DNA of 64,000 bases from Streptomyces catenulae (lineage in GTDB: Bacteria; Actinomycetota; Actinomycetes; Streptomycetales; Streptomycetaceae): assembly GCF_000718015.1 (NCBI RefSeq), contig NZ_JODY01000040.1, positions 26,296 through 90,295 on the forward strand, given 5' to 3'. The translations under genes were made by a program, and so were the position numbers. Position 1 is the stretch's first letter, and each line of letters opens with the position of its first letter. The notes beneath the pieces were generated by a model. That model was not told the origin of the DNA. It was given only the letters and a program-made list of their open reading frames with translations, and did no database searches. Positions 8,990 through 16,961 of the stretch are shown here, one piece after another.

Positions 8990-9310
8990 CGGCGGGCGCG
9001 GAGACGGGGCCGGGCCACCCGGCCGTCACGGGCACGGGCCGGACGCCCGCCACCACGGACGCGAGCCGGGCCGCCCGGCGACCACGACCACGGGCCGGTC
9101 CCTGCCACCACCGGCGCGAGCCGAACCGCCACCACGGGCACCGGCCGAACCACCCGGCGACCACGAGCACAGGCACAGGCACGCGCACAGGCACCCGCAC
9201 GCCCACGGGCCCACCCGCCCACGAACGCACCCCCACCGGCCCGAGCCACCAACGGCCAGCCCCCGCCCACACACCCAGCCTCCAGCACCCGCCCCCACAA
9301 GCCGCACCCC
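8990..9310. other. Intergenic low-complexity tract
   Basis: This 321-base stretch contains no convincing gene. It holds imperfect repeats of a segment containing ACCCGGC, ACCACG and ACGGGC (near 9015, 9075 and 9150), then short CAGGCA-type units near 9170-9200. These look like decayed tandem repeats. The strongly conserved dehydrogenase gene ends at its right edge. Confidence 0.6.
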
Positions 9311-10186
9311 CTACCCCCCGCTCAGCAGTTCCACCCCCCGCAGCAGTCCCGAGTGGTCGAGTCCGCCGTCCCCGCGTGCCACCGCCGACGCGATCAGCTG
9401 GGCGGCGACGGCGCCCACCGGGAGCGGTACCCCGGCGGCGCGGGCCGCGTCCGTGACGATGCCCATGTCCTTGTGGTGCAGCTCCAGCTTGAAGCCGGGG
9501 GTGAAGTCGCGGTCGCGGAAGTTGGCCCGCTTCCGGGTCAGCACCGTCGAACCGGCCAGACCGCCGCCCAGCACCTCCAGGGCCGCGTCCAGATCGACGC
9601 CGGACTTCTCCAGGAAGACCACGGCCTCGGCGACGGCCTGGAGACTGACGGCGACGATCAGCTGGTTGGCGGCCTTGACCGTCTGTCCGGCGCCGTGCGG
9701 ACCGCAGTGGACCACCGTGGTGCCGACGGCGTCGAAGAGCGGCCGGGCCGCCGCGAAGTCCTCCGCCGCACCGCCCACCATGATCGACAGCACCCCCTCG
9801 ACGGCGCCCGCCTCGCCCCCGGAGACCGGCGCATCCAGGACCCGTACCCCCTTGTCCGCGGCGGCTGCCGCGAGGTCGACGGAGGTCTGCGGGGTGATCG
9901 AGGAGTGGTCGATGAACAGCGTGCCGGGCGCCGCGTGCGCCAGGATGCCGTCCGGGCCGTAGGCGACCGCCTCGACCTGCGGGGACGCCGGGACCATGGT
10001 GATCACCACGTCCGCCCCGCGCACCGCGTCGGCGATCGACGCCGCCTCCTGTCCGCCCGCCGCCACCAGCGCGGCCGCCCGGCCGGGGCTGCGGTTCCAG
10101 CCGCGGACGGTGTGCCCGGCCCGGGCGAGGTTCACCGCCATCGGGCTGCCCATGATGCCGAGTCCGATGAATCCGATCGTGCTCAT
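9311..10186 (-). CDS. Beta-hydroxyacid dehydrogenase (2-hydroxy-3-oxopropionate reductase type)
   Basis: 291 residues. The N-terminal Rossmann motif GFIGLGIMGSPMAVNLARAG binds NAD(P). The substrate signature DAPVSGGEAGAVEGVLSIMVGG and the catalytic Lys segment GAGQTVKAANQLIV are both intact. These place it in the 3-hydroxyisobutyrate dehydrogenase / tartronate semialdehyde reductase family; closeness to GlxR is my best guess, but the exact substrate cannot be settled by eye. The ATG at 10186 has AGGAGC eight bases upstream. No glyoxylate carboligase gene is adjacent, so a link to glyoxylate metabolism is not supported by context. Confidence 0.85.
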   Translation of the reverse strand: MSTIGFIGLGIMGSPMAVNLARAGHTVRGWNRSPGRAAALVAAGGQEAASIADAVRGADVVITMVPASPQVEAVAYGPDGILAHAAPGTLFIDHSSITPQTSVDLAAAAADKGVRVLDAPVSGGEAGAVEGVLSIMVGGAAEDFAAARPLFDAVGTTVVHCGPHGAGQTVKAANQLIVAVSLQAVAEAVVFLEKSGVDLDAALEVLGGGLAGSTVLTRKRANFRDRDFTPGFKLELHHKDMGIVTDAARAAGVPLPVGAVAAQLIASAVARGDGGLDHSGLLRGVELLSGG

Positions 10187-10419
10187 CGCGCGCCGCTCCT
10201 CACTGCTCCACCGGTACGCCACCGCCCCGCGGCCCGTACCGCTCCTCTCCATTCTTATTCCGCATCACGGAGATTCGATACCGTCATACGAAATCTTCGC
10301 CGCCATCATGCGAGCCGACGCCGCCGACGTCAACGCCCCCGCCGGACGCCGCCGCACAAACCCACCGGGAACGGACCGGCCACCGCGCCCCGGCCACCAG
10401 GCGCGGCGCCCCCGGAACG

Positions 10420-10458
10420 CGCCGACGCCGCCGCTCACGGGGAGCGACGGCGTCGGCG
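10420..10458 (-). terminator. Hairpin downstream of guaA
   Basis: Arms CGCCGACGCCG (10420-10430) and CGGCGTCGGCG (10448-10458) pair perfectly over 11 bp, and an inner CGCT/AGCG pairing extends the stem. It lies about 40 bases past the guaA stop. There is no T-run, which is normal for actinobacterial terminators. Confidence 0.7.
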
Positions 10459-10495
10459 TCGGGCGTACGGGAGGACCGGCGGACCGGTCAGCGGG

Positions 10496-12073
10496 TCACT
10501 CCCACTCGATGGTGCCCGGGGGCTTGCTGGTGACGTCGAGGACGACGCGGTTGACGTCCGCGACCTCGTTGGTGATCCGGGTCGAGATCTTCGCCAGGAC
10601 GTCGTACGGCATCCGCGTCCAGTCCGCGGTCATGGCGTCCTCGGAGGAGACCGGGCGCAGCACGATCGGGTGGCCGTAGGTGCGGCCGTCGCCCTGGACG
10701 CCGACCGAGCGGACGTCGGCGAGCAGCACGACCGGGCACTGCCAGATCTCGGCGTCGAGACCGGCCGCGGTCAGCTCCTGGCGGGCGATGGCGTCGGCCT
10801 CGCGGAGCAGGTCAAGCCGCTCCTTGGTGATCTCGCCGACGATACGGATGCCCAGACCCGGACCGGGGAACGGCTGGCGCTGGACGATCACGTCCGGCAG
10901 ACCCAGCTCGGAGCCGACCAGGCGGACCTCGTCCTTGAAGAGCTGCCGCAGCGGCTCGACCAGCTGGAACTCGATGTCGTCGGGGAGCCCGCCGACGTTG
11001 TGGTGCGACTTGATGTTCGCGGTGCCCTCGCCGCCGCCGGACTCGACGACGTCCGGGTACAGGGTGCCCTGCACGAGGAACGCGACCTCGGGGCCCTCCT
11101 CCTGGAGGATCTCCAGCTGGGCCTGCTCGAAGACCCGGATGAACTCCCGGCCGATGATCTTGCGCTTGGTCTCCGGGTCGGAGACACCGGCCAGGGCGTT
11201 CAGGAAGCGCTCGCTCGCGTCGACAACCTTGAGGTTGGCGCCGGTGGCGGCCACGAAGTCCTTCTCGACCTGCTCGGTCTCGCCCTTGCGCATCAGACCG
11301 TGGTCGACGTAGACGCAGGTCAGCTGGGAGCCGATGGCCTTCTGGACCAGAGCTGCGGCCACCGCGGAGTCCACGCCGCCGGACAGACCGCAGATGGCGC
11401 GCTTGTCGCCGACCTGGGCGCGGATGGCCGCGACCTGCTCCTCGACGATGTTGCCGGGCGTCCAGGTGGGCTCGATGCCCGCGCCGCGGTAGAGGAAGTG
11501 CTCCAGCACCTGCTGGCCGTGCGTGGAGTGCATGACCTCGGGGTGGTACTGGACGCCGTAGAGCTTCTTCTCGTCGTTCTCGAAGGCGGCGACCGGGACG
11601 ACGTCCGTGGACGCGGTGACGGTGAAGCCCTCGGGCGCGGCGGAGCAGGCGTCGCCGTGCGACATCCAGACGGACTGCTCGGCGGGGGTGCCCTCGAAGA
11701 GGGTGGAGCCGGGCCTGGAGACGGCCAGCGGGGTGCGGCCGTACTCACGGGCGCCGGTGTTGTCGACCGTGCCGCCCAGGGTGGTGGCCATGAGTTGGAA
11801 GCCGTAGCACATGCCGAAGACCGGGACACCGGCCTCGAACAGGGCGCGGTCGACGCTGGGGGCGCCGTCGGCGTAGACCGACGAGGGGCCGCCGGAGAGG
11901 ATGATCGCCTTGGGGTTCTTGGCGAGCATCTCGGCCACCGGCATGGTGGACGGGACGACCTCGCTGTAGACCCGGGCCTCGCGAACGCGGCGGGCGATGA
12001 GCTGGGCATACTGCGCGCCGAAGTCGACTACGAGGACGACGTCCGGGGCGGCGGCAGGGGGCGCTGATGGCAC
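10496..12073 (-). CDS. guaA: GMP synthase (glutamine-hydrolysing)
   Basis: 525 residues, the usual length. It converts XMP to GMP using glutamine and ATP in the last step of guanine nucleotide synthesis. The class I glutamine amidotransferase half has the nucleophile C89 in FGMCYGFQ and the His/Glu pair in QYHPEV (H177, E179). The ATP pyrophosphatase loop SGGVDS is at 231-236. The C-terminal dimerisation part ([16 protein letters not shown]) is intact, and the protein ends in GTIEWE as in other GMP synthases. The GTG at 12073, preceded by GGAAGG, gives the expected N-terminus. It is divergent from the chorismate mutase transcription unit, leaving only about 70 bases for both promoters. Confidence 0.97.
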   Translation of the reverse strand: MPSAPPAAAPDVVLVVDFGAQYAQLIARRVREARVYSEVVPSTMPVAEMLAKNPKAIILSGGPSSVYADGAPSVDRALFEAGVPVFGMCYGFQLMATTLGGTVDNTGAREYGRTPLAVSRPGSTLFEGTPAEQSVWMSHGDACSAAPEGFTVTASTDVVPVAAFENDEKKLYGVQYHPEVMHSTHGQQVLEHFLYRGAGIEPTWTPGNIVEEQVAAIRAQVGDKRAICGLSGGVDSAVAAALVQKAIGSQLTCVYVDHGLMRKGETEQVEKDFVAATGANLKVVDASERFLNALAGVSDPETKRKIIGREFIRVFEQAQLEILQEEGPEVAFLVQGTLYPDVVESGGGEGTANIKSHHNVGGLPDDIEFQLVEPLRQLFKDEVRLVGSELGLPDVIVQRQPFPGPGLGIRIVGEITKERLDLLREADAIARQELTAAGLDAEIWQCPVVLLADVRSVGVQGDGRTYGHPIVLRPVSSEDAMTADWTRMPYDVLAKISTRITNEVADVNRVVLDVTSKPPGTIEWE

Positions 12074-12105
12074 TTCGGCGGCCTTCCGGCGGTGTGGAGC
12101 AGGGG

Positions 12106-12135
12106 TTGGACTTTCGATTCTAACGGGCTCATACT
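12106..12135 (+). promoter_or_regulatory. Candidate promoter of the chorismate mutase unit
   Basis: TTGGAC (12106-12111) and CATACT (12130-12135) are separated by 18 bases. They resemble -35 and -10 boxes of the main sigma factor. A start seven or eight bases after the -10 box would fall at or beside the A of the leader ATG at 12143, implying a leaderless leader transcript. Confidence 0.5.
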
Positions 12136-12142
12136 GAGCGCC

Positions 12143-12214
12143 ATGTCCAAGCAGCTGACCTTCGACTTTACCTATGGCACCGGCCCGGCCGGCTGCCATG
12201 GACGTGCTGCTTGA
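12143..12214 (+). CDS. Putative aromatic leader peptide of the chorismate mutase unit
   Basis: A 23-codon ORF starts at 12143 and stops at TGA 12212-12214. Its centre encodes LTFDFTY, with two Phe and one Tyr within five codons, which are the end products of the pathway branch that chorismate mutase opens. There is no Shine-Dalgarno sequence, but the candidate promoter places the transcript start at the ATG, so leaderless translation is plausible. A 15-bp GC hairpin begins 20 bases after the stop. The arrangement fits transcription attenuation by ribosome stalling at Phe/Tyr codons. Function is inference from layout; I know of no described leader of this kind for this gene. Confidence 0.5.
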   Translation: MSKQLTFDFTYGTGPAGCHGRAA

Positions 12215-12234
12215 TCATCTGACCAGCGACTTCC

Positions 12235-12269
12235 CAGGCGCCCCGGGCCGACAAGGCCCGGGGCGCCTG
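12235..12269 (+). terminator. Strong hairpin before chorismate mutase (candidate attenuator)
   Basis: Arms CAGGCGCCCCGGGCC (12235-12249) and GGCCCGGGGCGCCTG (12255-12269) pair perfectly over 15 bp around the loop GACAA. It sits between the leader ORF and the chorismate mutase ribosome binding site. The segment GGCCCGG inside the leader ORF (12182-12188) is complementary to CCGGGCC in the left arm (12243-12249), which offers a possible antiterminator. No T-run follows. Confidence 0.7.
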
Positions 12270-12329
12270 TGTCGTTCCCGGTCCGCCCGTCGGCTCCGGG
12301 GGCCACCGACCCCCAGGAGAGAACCGAAC

Positions 12330-12638
12330 ATGAGCAACGACGCCACCGTCGCCCCCGCCACGACCGCCGCCGACACCGGGGCACGCACCCCCGAGGCGGT
12401 CGGGACGATCACCGACGCACGTGGGCGGATCGACGATCTCGACGGCCGGATCATCGGCCTCGTCCAGGAACGGATGGCGGTCTCCGCCGTGATCCAGCGT
12501 GAGCGCATCGCGTCCGGCGGGCGCCGGGTGAACCTCTCCCGCGAGATGGAGATCCTCGACCACTACCGCGGGCAGCTCGGCCGGTCCGGGACCGCGCTGG
12601 CGATGACGCTGCTGGAGCTGTCCCGCGGCCGTGTCTGA
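12330..12638 (+). CDS. Chorismate mutase (AroQ type)
   Basis: 102 residues. It rearranges chorismate to prephenate, the branch point to Phe and Tyr. The AroQ helical pattern is clear: a first helix with RGRIDDLDGRIIGLVQERMAVSAVIQ, then a GGRRVNLSREMEILDHYR segment carrying the Arg and Glu positions expected at the active site, and a C-terminal helix. The first 30 residues are Ala/Thr-rich and probably disordered. AGGAGAG lies about nine bases before the ATG. It appears to be a single-gene unit controlled by the leader and hairpin just upstream. Confidence 0.9.
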   Translation: MSNDATVAPATTAADTGARTPEAVGTITDARGRIDDLDGRIIGLVQERMAVSAVIQRERIASGGRRVNLSREMEILDHYRGQLGRSGTALAMTLLELSRGRV

Positions 12639-13191
12639 GGGCCGGACGGCGGGGGCGCACCGGCGCGCGGGCGGGCCGCGTGCGCCGGGCGCAGCGGGCG
12701 GATCTGAGTTCGGTTGACCTCTCACCCGTACGGCGCGTGACCGGCCGCGGAACCGCTTCGTTGTGCCGTGTGCCGCGCCAGCCAGGCGCGGGAGGCAGGA
12801 CTACGCGTAGACGCCGCCCCCGGGGCGGAACGCCGGAGGGATGAGACGCCGGCCGCTCGGCGGCCCGCGTCGTGGGACCTCGCTCCGGTGAGGTGACCGG
12901 TCAGCAGGGGACAGCAGCCCGGTCACGTCGATGGGTGGCCGGTCCTGGGGACGCCCGGGACCGGCCGCATCCGGTCCGTACGCGTCCCACCCGCACTCCC
13001 GCCTCCCGGCGGCCCCGCTTCCTCGCTTCTCCGCTTCTCCGTCCCGCTCCACCGATCCCGCGGCGCATCCCCCCGGCGCCGCTCCCCGGTGCCCGCGCCG
13101 CCCTGACGCCGGCACCGGCGGCAAGGGCCCCGTTGCCGTCCGCCCTCCCCTCTTGCGGACGGCGCCGCGGGGCCCTTCGCACGCCCGCGGC
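12639..13191. other. Intergenic region without a recognised gene
   Basis: This 553-base stretch separates chorismate mutase from the convergent GMC oxidoreductase gene. I see an 8-bp inverted repeat GTGACCGG/CCGGTCAC (12893-12926) and the terminator at 13123-13177, but no ORF with a family resemblance or a good ribosome binding site. Frames that are open through it are continuations of shadow frames of the GMC gene. Confidence 0.6.
13123..13177 (-). terminator. Terminator hairpin of the GMC oxidoreductase gene
   Basis: An outer stem AAGGGCCCCG (13123-13132) with CGGGGCCCTT (13168-13177) encloses an inner stem CCGTCCGC (13136-13143) with GCGGACGG (13155-13162) and an 11-base loop. It begins 14 bases after the stop codon of the gene on the minus strand. 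Confidence 0.8.
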
Positions 13192-15051
13192 TCAGTCGCC
13201 GTCCGGCTCCGTACGCGGCTCGTCGGTGCGCTTCGGCGGGACGACCGGGACGGCGAGCAGCGGCAGTTTCAGGGCGCCGAAGGCAGACGGCGGGACGGCG
13301 GGGGCGACCGGCTCGACGGGCGTCAGCCGCCGGTACGCCTCGCCCTGGCCGGGCCGCGGGTCCGCCTCGCCGTTGTTCGGCCAGAACGCCATCGCCCGCT
13401 CGGCCTGCGCGGTGATCGTCAGGGACGGGTTGACGCCGAGGTTGGCGGAGACCGCGGCGCCGTCGACGACGGAGATGCCGGGGTGCCCGTAGAGGCGGTG
13501 GTACGGGTCGATGACGCCGTGGTCGGCGTCCTCGCCGATGGGGCAGCCGCCGAGGAAGTGCGCGGTCAGCGGGGTGCCCATCAGCTCGCCGACGTTGCTG
13601 CCGGGGAAGCCGTTGATCGCCTTCGCCAGGTGCCCGGCCGCCTCGTACGCCTCGGGGATCTGCTCCGGGTTGGGGGCGCCGTGGCCCTGGCGGGCGGTGA
13701 GCAGGCCCTTTCCGGGGCCGGAGGGTTTGCGGTACGTCGTCAGGGAGTTGTCCAGGGACTGCATGACGAGGCCGATGATGGTCTTCTCCGACCAGCGGCG
13801 GTTGGAGAGCGACTGCGCGGTCTGCACCGGGTGGCGCAGGCTGCGCGCCGCCCAGGCCAGCGCGCGGCGACCGCGGCGGGCGGCGAGCGGCACCTGTACG
13901 ACGGAGAGCGACCCCATGGCGTTGGAGCCCTTGCCGTAGCGGACCGGTTCGATGTGGGTGTTCTCGTCCGGGTGGATGGACGAGGTGATCGCGACGCCGC
14001 GGGTGAAGTCGGGGCGGGTGCCGTACTTCTTGCGGTAGCGGCGGTCGCTGGTCTGCGAGCCGACCAGCGCCTCGGAGTTGGTGCGGGTCAGCTCGCCCAG
14101 CCGCGGGGAGATGCCGGAGAGCAGTCCGCTGTCCTTCATGCGGTGCAGCAGCGTCTGGGTGCCGTACGTACCGGCGGCGAGGACGACGCGGCGGGCGGTG
14201 AAGACCCGGCCGCGGCCACGGCGCTTGTCGTCGGTGGGCAGCGTGCCGAGGGCGTAGCCGCCGCGGGAGTCCTCGGTGACGGTGACGACGGAGGTCATCG
14301 GGTGGATGACGGCTCCGGCCTGTTCGGCGAGGTGGAGGTAGTTCTCGTTGAGGGTGTTCTTGGCGCCGTGGCGGCAGCCGGTCATGCACTCGCCGCACTC
14401 GGTGCAGGCGGTGCGGGCCGGGCCCTTGCCGCCGAAGTACGGGTCGTGGACCTGGCCGCCGGGCTCCGCGCGGGCGCGGCCGTCCGCGTCCTCGCCGTCG
14501 CCGAAGAAGACGCCGACGGGCGCGAGGTGGAAGGAGTCGCCGACGCCCATCTTCTCGGCGGCTTCCTTGAGATGGACGTCGGACGGGGTGGTCGTCGGGT
14601 TGAGCCGGACGCCCAGCATCCGCTTGGCCTGGTCGTAGTAGGGCGCCAACTCGTCCTGCCAGTCGGTGAGATGGCCCCACTGCTGGTCGCGGAAGAACTG
14701 CGGCGGCGGGACGTAGAGGGTGTTGGCGTAGTTGAGGGAGCCGCCGCCGACCCCGGCACCGGCCAGCACCATGACGTTGCCGAGGAGGTGGACGCGCTGG
14801 ATGCCGTAGCAGCCGAGGGCCGGGGCCCACAGGTAGTTGCGCAGGTCCCAGGAGTTCTTGGGGAGCGTCTGGCGGCTGAAGCGGCGTCCGGCCTCCAGGA
14901 CGCCGACGCGGTAGCCCTTCTCGGTCAGCCGCAGGGCCGAGACCGCGCCGCCGAAGCCGGAGCCGACGACCAGCACGTCGTAGTCGTAGGGGCGGTCGGT
15001 CTCCCGGCGCTGCCCGGGGAGCGGGTGGGGGGCGGAGTTCTTCTGCGGCAC
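13192..15051 (-). CDS. GMC-family FAD oxidoreductase with a Cys cluster
   Basis: 619 residues. The FAD Rossmann motif is DVLVVGSGFGGAVSALRL (about 25-42), followed by GNVMVLAGAGVGGGSLNYAN near residue 90, which is typical of the cholesterol oxidase-like branch of the GMC family. The C-terminal FAD motif GHPGISVVDGAAVSANLGVNPSLTITAQAE is intact. Between them C216, C219, C222 and C226 (CTECGECMTGCRHGAKN) form a CxxCxxCxxxC pattern like a ferredoxin 4Fe-4S ligand set. The oxidised substrate is unknown; sterols or long-chain alcohols are possible for this branch. It lies directly downstream of the semialdehyde dehydrogenase gene with a hairpin between them, so the two may act on consecutive alcohol and aldehyde steps. 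Confidence 0.85.
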   Translation of the reverse strand: MPQKNSAPHPLPGQRRETDRPYDYDVLVVGSGFGGAVSALRLTEKGYRVGVLEAGRRFSRQTLPKNSWDLRNYLWAPALGCYGIQRVHLLGNVMVLAGAGVGGGSLNYANTLYVPPPQFFRDQQWGHLTDWQDELAPYYDQAKRMLGVRLNPTTTPSDVHLKEAAEKMGVGDSFHLAPVGVFFGDGEDADGRARAEPGGQVHDPYFGGKGPARTACTECGECMTGCRHGAKNTLNENYLHLAEQAGAVIHPMTSVVTVTEDSRGGYALGTLPTDDKRRGRGRVFTARRVVLAAGTYGTQTLLHRMKDSGLLSGISPRLGELTRTNSEALVGSQTSDRRYRKKYGTRPDFTRGVAITSSIHPDENTHIEPVRYGKGSNAMGSLSVVQVPLAARRGRRALAWAARSLRHPVQTAQSLSNRRWSEKTIIGLVMQSLDNSLTTYRKPSGPGKGLLTARQGHGAPNPEQIPEAYEAAGHLAKAINGFPGSNVGELMGTPLTAHFLGGCPIGEDADHGVIDPYHRLYGHPGISVVDGAAVSANLGVNPSLTITAQAERAMAFWPNNGEADPRPGQGEAYRRLTPVEPVAPAVPPSAFGALKLPLLAVPVVPPKRTDEPRTEPDGD

Positions 15052-15070
15052 GGGCTCTCCTGGGGATGGG

Positions 15071-15101
15071 CGGGCGGGCCGCGCGCGTCGCGGCCCGCCC
15101 G
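15071..15101 (-). terminator. Hairpin between dehydrogenase and GMC genes
   Basis: Arms CGGGCGGGCCGCG (15071-15083) and CGCGGCCCGCCCG (15089-15101) form a perfect 13-bp stem with a five-base loop in the 55-base gap. It may end part of the transcription from the upstream gene or protect the transcript end. Confidence 0.7.
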
Positions 15102-15106
15102 GAGGA

Positions 15107-16816
15107 TCAGCGCAGCCGGAACGCCTTCATCGCCTTGAGGCTGCGGGTCATCAGGTCGGCGTACTTCTCGTCGGTCAGGCCGAAGGACGGGCCGAGCGGC
15201 ATCACCCGCTGCTGGGCGATGGTCTGCGCCTCGGTGTACTTCAGGACGCCCTCGGAGCCGTGGCGGCGGCCGAGACCGGAGTCGCCCATGCCGCCCATGG
15301 GCGACTGGGCGCTGCCGTATCCGGCGGCGTACGCCTCGTTGACGTTGACCGTGCCGGCGCGCAGCCGGGCGGCGACGGCGCGGCCACGGCGGGCGTCCCG
15401 GGTCCAGACGCTGGCGTTGAGGCCGTACGGGGTGGCGTTGGCCTCGGCGACGACCTCGTCCTCGTCCTCGAAGCGGTAGACGGAGACGACCGGGCCGAAC
15501 GTCTCCTCGGCGCAGACGGTCATCGCCTCGCCGACGCCGTCGAGGACGGTCGGCTCGTAGAAGTACGGGCCGATGTCGGGGCGGGCGCGGCCACCGGTGA
15601 CGACGCGGGCGCCCTCGGCGACGGCCTCGTCGACGTGGCGGGTGACGGTCTCCAGCTGGCGGGGTCCGGCCAGCGAGCCCATGTCGGCGCCGTAGGCGAG
15701 CTGGGTGCCCAGCCGCATGGCGCGGGTGCGGGCGGCGAAGCTCTCCAGGAAGGCGTCGGCGACGGAGGCGTGGACGTAGAGCCGCTCGATGGAGATGCAG
15801 AGCTGACCGGCGGAGGAGTAGCAGCCGCGGACGGCACCGGCGGCGGCCTTCTCGACGTCGGCGTCGGAGAGCACCAACATGGCGTTCTTGCCGCCGAGTT
15901 CGAGGGAGACGCCGACGAGGCGGGCCGCGGCGCCCTGGGCGACCTCGCGGCCGGTGCGGGTGGAGCCGGTGAAGGAGACGTAGTCGGCGTGGCGTACGAC
16001 TTCGGGGCCGACGACCGGGCCCTCGCCGATGACGACCTGCCAGACGTCCTCGGGCAGCCCCGCCTCGATCATCTGCTGCCGGGCCCACAGGGCGGTCAGC
16101 GCGGTCTCCGTGTCCGGCTTCATGACCAGGGCGTTGCCCGCGACGAAGGCGGGCAGCGCGTCGCCGACGGACAGCTCCAGCGGGTAGTTCCAGGGGGCGA
16201 TCTGGCCGACGACGCCGCGCGGTTGGCGCAGCTCGGTGACCTTCGTCAGGACCGGGACGACACCGGTGTGCCCCTTGGGGCGCAGATACGCGGGGCCCTT
16301 GCGGCCGTAGTGGCGGGCGGCGACGGCGACCGCCTGCACCTCTTCGTGGGCGTGCAGCCGGGCCTTGCCGGTCTCCAGCTGGATGAGGTCGAGGACCTCG
16401 GCCTGGCGTTGCAGCACCAGGTCGTGGAAGCGGAGCAGGACCGCGGCGCGCTGCTTGAGCGGGACGGCGGCCCAGCGCTTCTGGGCGGCGCGGGCGCGGT
16501 CGAAGGCGGCGGCGACGTCCTCGGGGGTGGACTCCGGCAGCTCGGCGAGGACCTCGCCGGTGAACGGCGTGTGGTTGGCGGTGCGTCCGCTGCCGCTGAC
16601 ACCTCTGACCAGTTGGGCGACGATCTCCGGGGTGACGACGTCGGCGGCGGTGCGCGCACCGGGCACGGCGGCGGCGACGGGGTTGCCGCCCTCGGGTGCG
16701 GCGGGGGCGGGCGCCGCACCTGCGGGCGTCTCCGTCGCGGGGGCGGGCACCTCCGCCGTGGGTGCGGCCGTCTCGGGTGCGGCGTCGACTGTTCCGGTGT
16801 CCTGCGAGTCCGTCAT
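15107..16816 (-). CDS. Succinate-semialdehyde dehydrogenase (NAD(P)+), aldehyde dehydrogenase family
   Basis: 569 residues from the ATG at 16816. It oxidises an aldehyde to its acid; the usual assignment for this Streptomyces type is succinate semialdehyde to succinate in GABA breakdown. The catalytic elements are all visible: N210 in APWNYPLELS, E306 in SLELGGKNAM, C340 in SSAGQLCISIERLY, the cofactor motif FTGSTRTGREVA, and EETFGPVVSVY. The first 60 or so residues are an Ala/Pro/Thr-rich extension, so the protein is longer than the usual 450-500 residues. It is followed on the same strand by the GMC oxidoreductase. Confidence 0.88.
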   Translation of the reverse strand: MTDSQDTGTVDAAPETAAPTAEVPAPATETPAGAAPAPAAPEGGNPVAAAVPGARTAADVVTPEIVAQLVRGVSGSGRTANHTPFTGEVLAELPESTPEDVAAAFDRARAAQKRWAAVPLKQRAAVLLRFHDLVLQRQAEVLDLIQLETGKARLHAHEEVQAVAVAARHYGRKGPAYLRPKGHTGVVPVLTKVTELRQPRGVVGQIAPWNYPLELSVGDALPAFVAGNALVMKPDTETALTALWARQQMIEAGLPEDVWQVVIGEGPVVGPEVVRHADYVSFTGSTRTGREVAQGAAARLVGVSLELGGKNAMLVLSDADVEKAAAGAVRGCYSSAGQLCISIERLYVHASVADAFLESFAARTRAMRLGTQLAYGADMGSLAGPRQLETVTRHVDEAVAEGARVVTGGRARPDIGPYFYEPTVLDGVGEAMTVCAEETFGPVVSVYRFEDEDEVVAEANATPYGLNASVWTRDARRGRAVAARLRAGTVNVNEAYAAGYGSAQSPMGGMGDSGLGRRHGSEGVLKYTEAQTIAQQRVMPLGPSFGLTDEKYADLMTRSLKAMKAFRLR

Positions 16817-16961
16817 GCGGGCGAGCGTAATGCGGGCGCGGCCGCTTTGTGTACCCGGCGGTAATACCTTTTCGGCGCCCACACAAAGCCGCCAGTGGTT
16901 GCTGGCTGCAACACGGCTGTTCAGCGACGACGCGGGGGCGCGGGGCCGGGTCCCCGTCCCG

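Noticed and set aside
5968..9456. A 1162-codon plus-strand open frame
   Set aside because: It runs antisense to the membrane protein and through the small gene and GNAT gene in another frame. Its composition is Arg/Gly/Pro shadow sequence without any domain.
12235..12269. Reading the 15-bp hairpin as a guaA terminator
   Set aside because: guaA is transcribed away from it, starting at 12073 on the minus strand, so the hairpin can act only on the plus-strand chorismate mutase unit or on transcripts arriving from the right.
12923..14830. A 635-codon minus-strand frame extending beyond the GMC gene
   Set aside because: It is the GMC gene read in the wrong frame; the product is almost only Arg, Pro, Gly and Ala.
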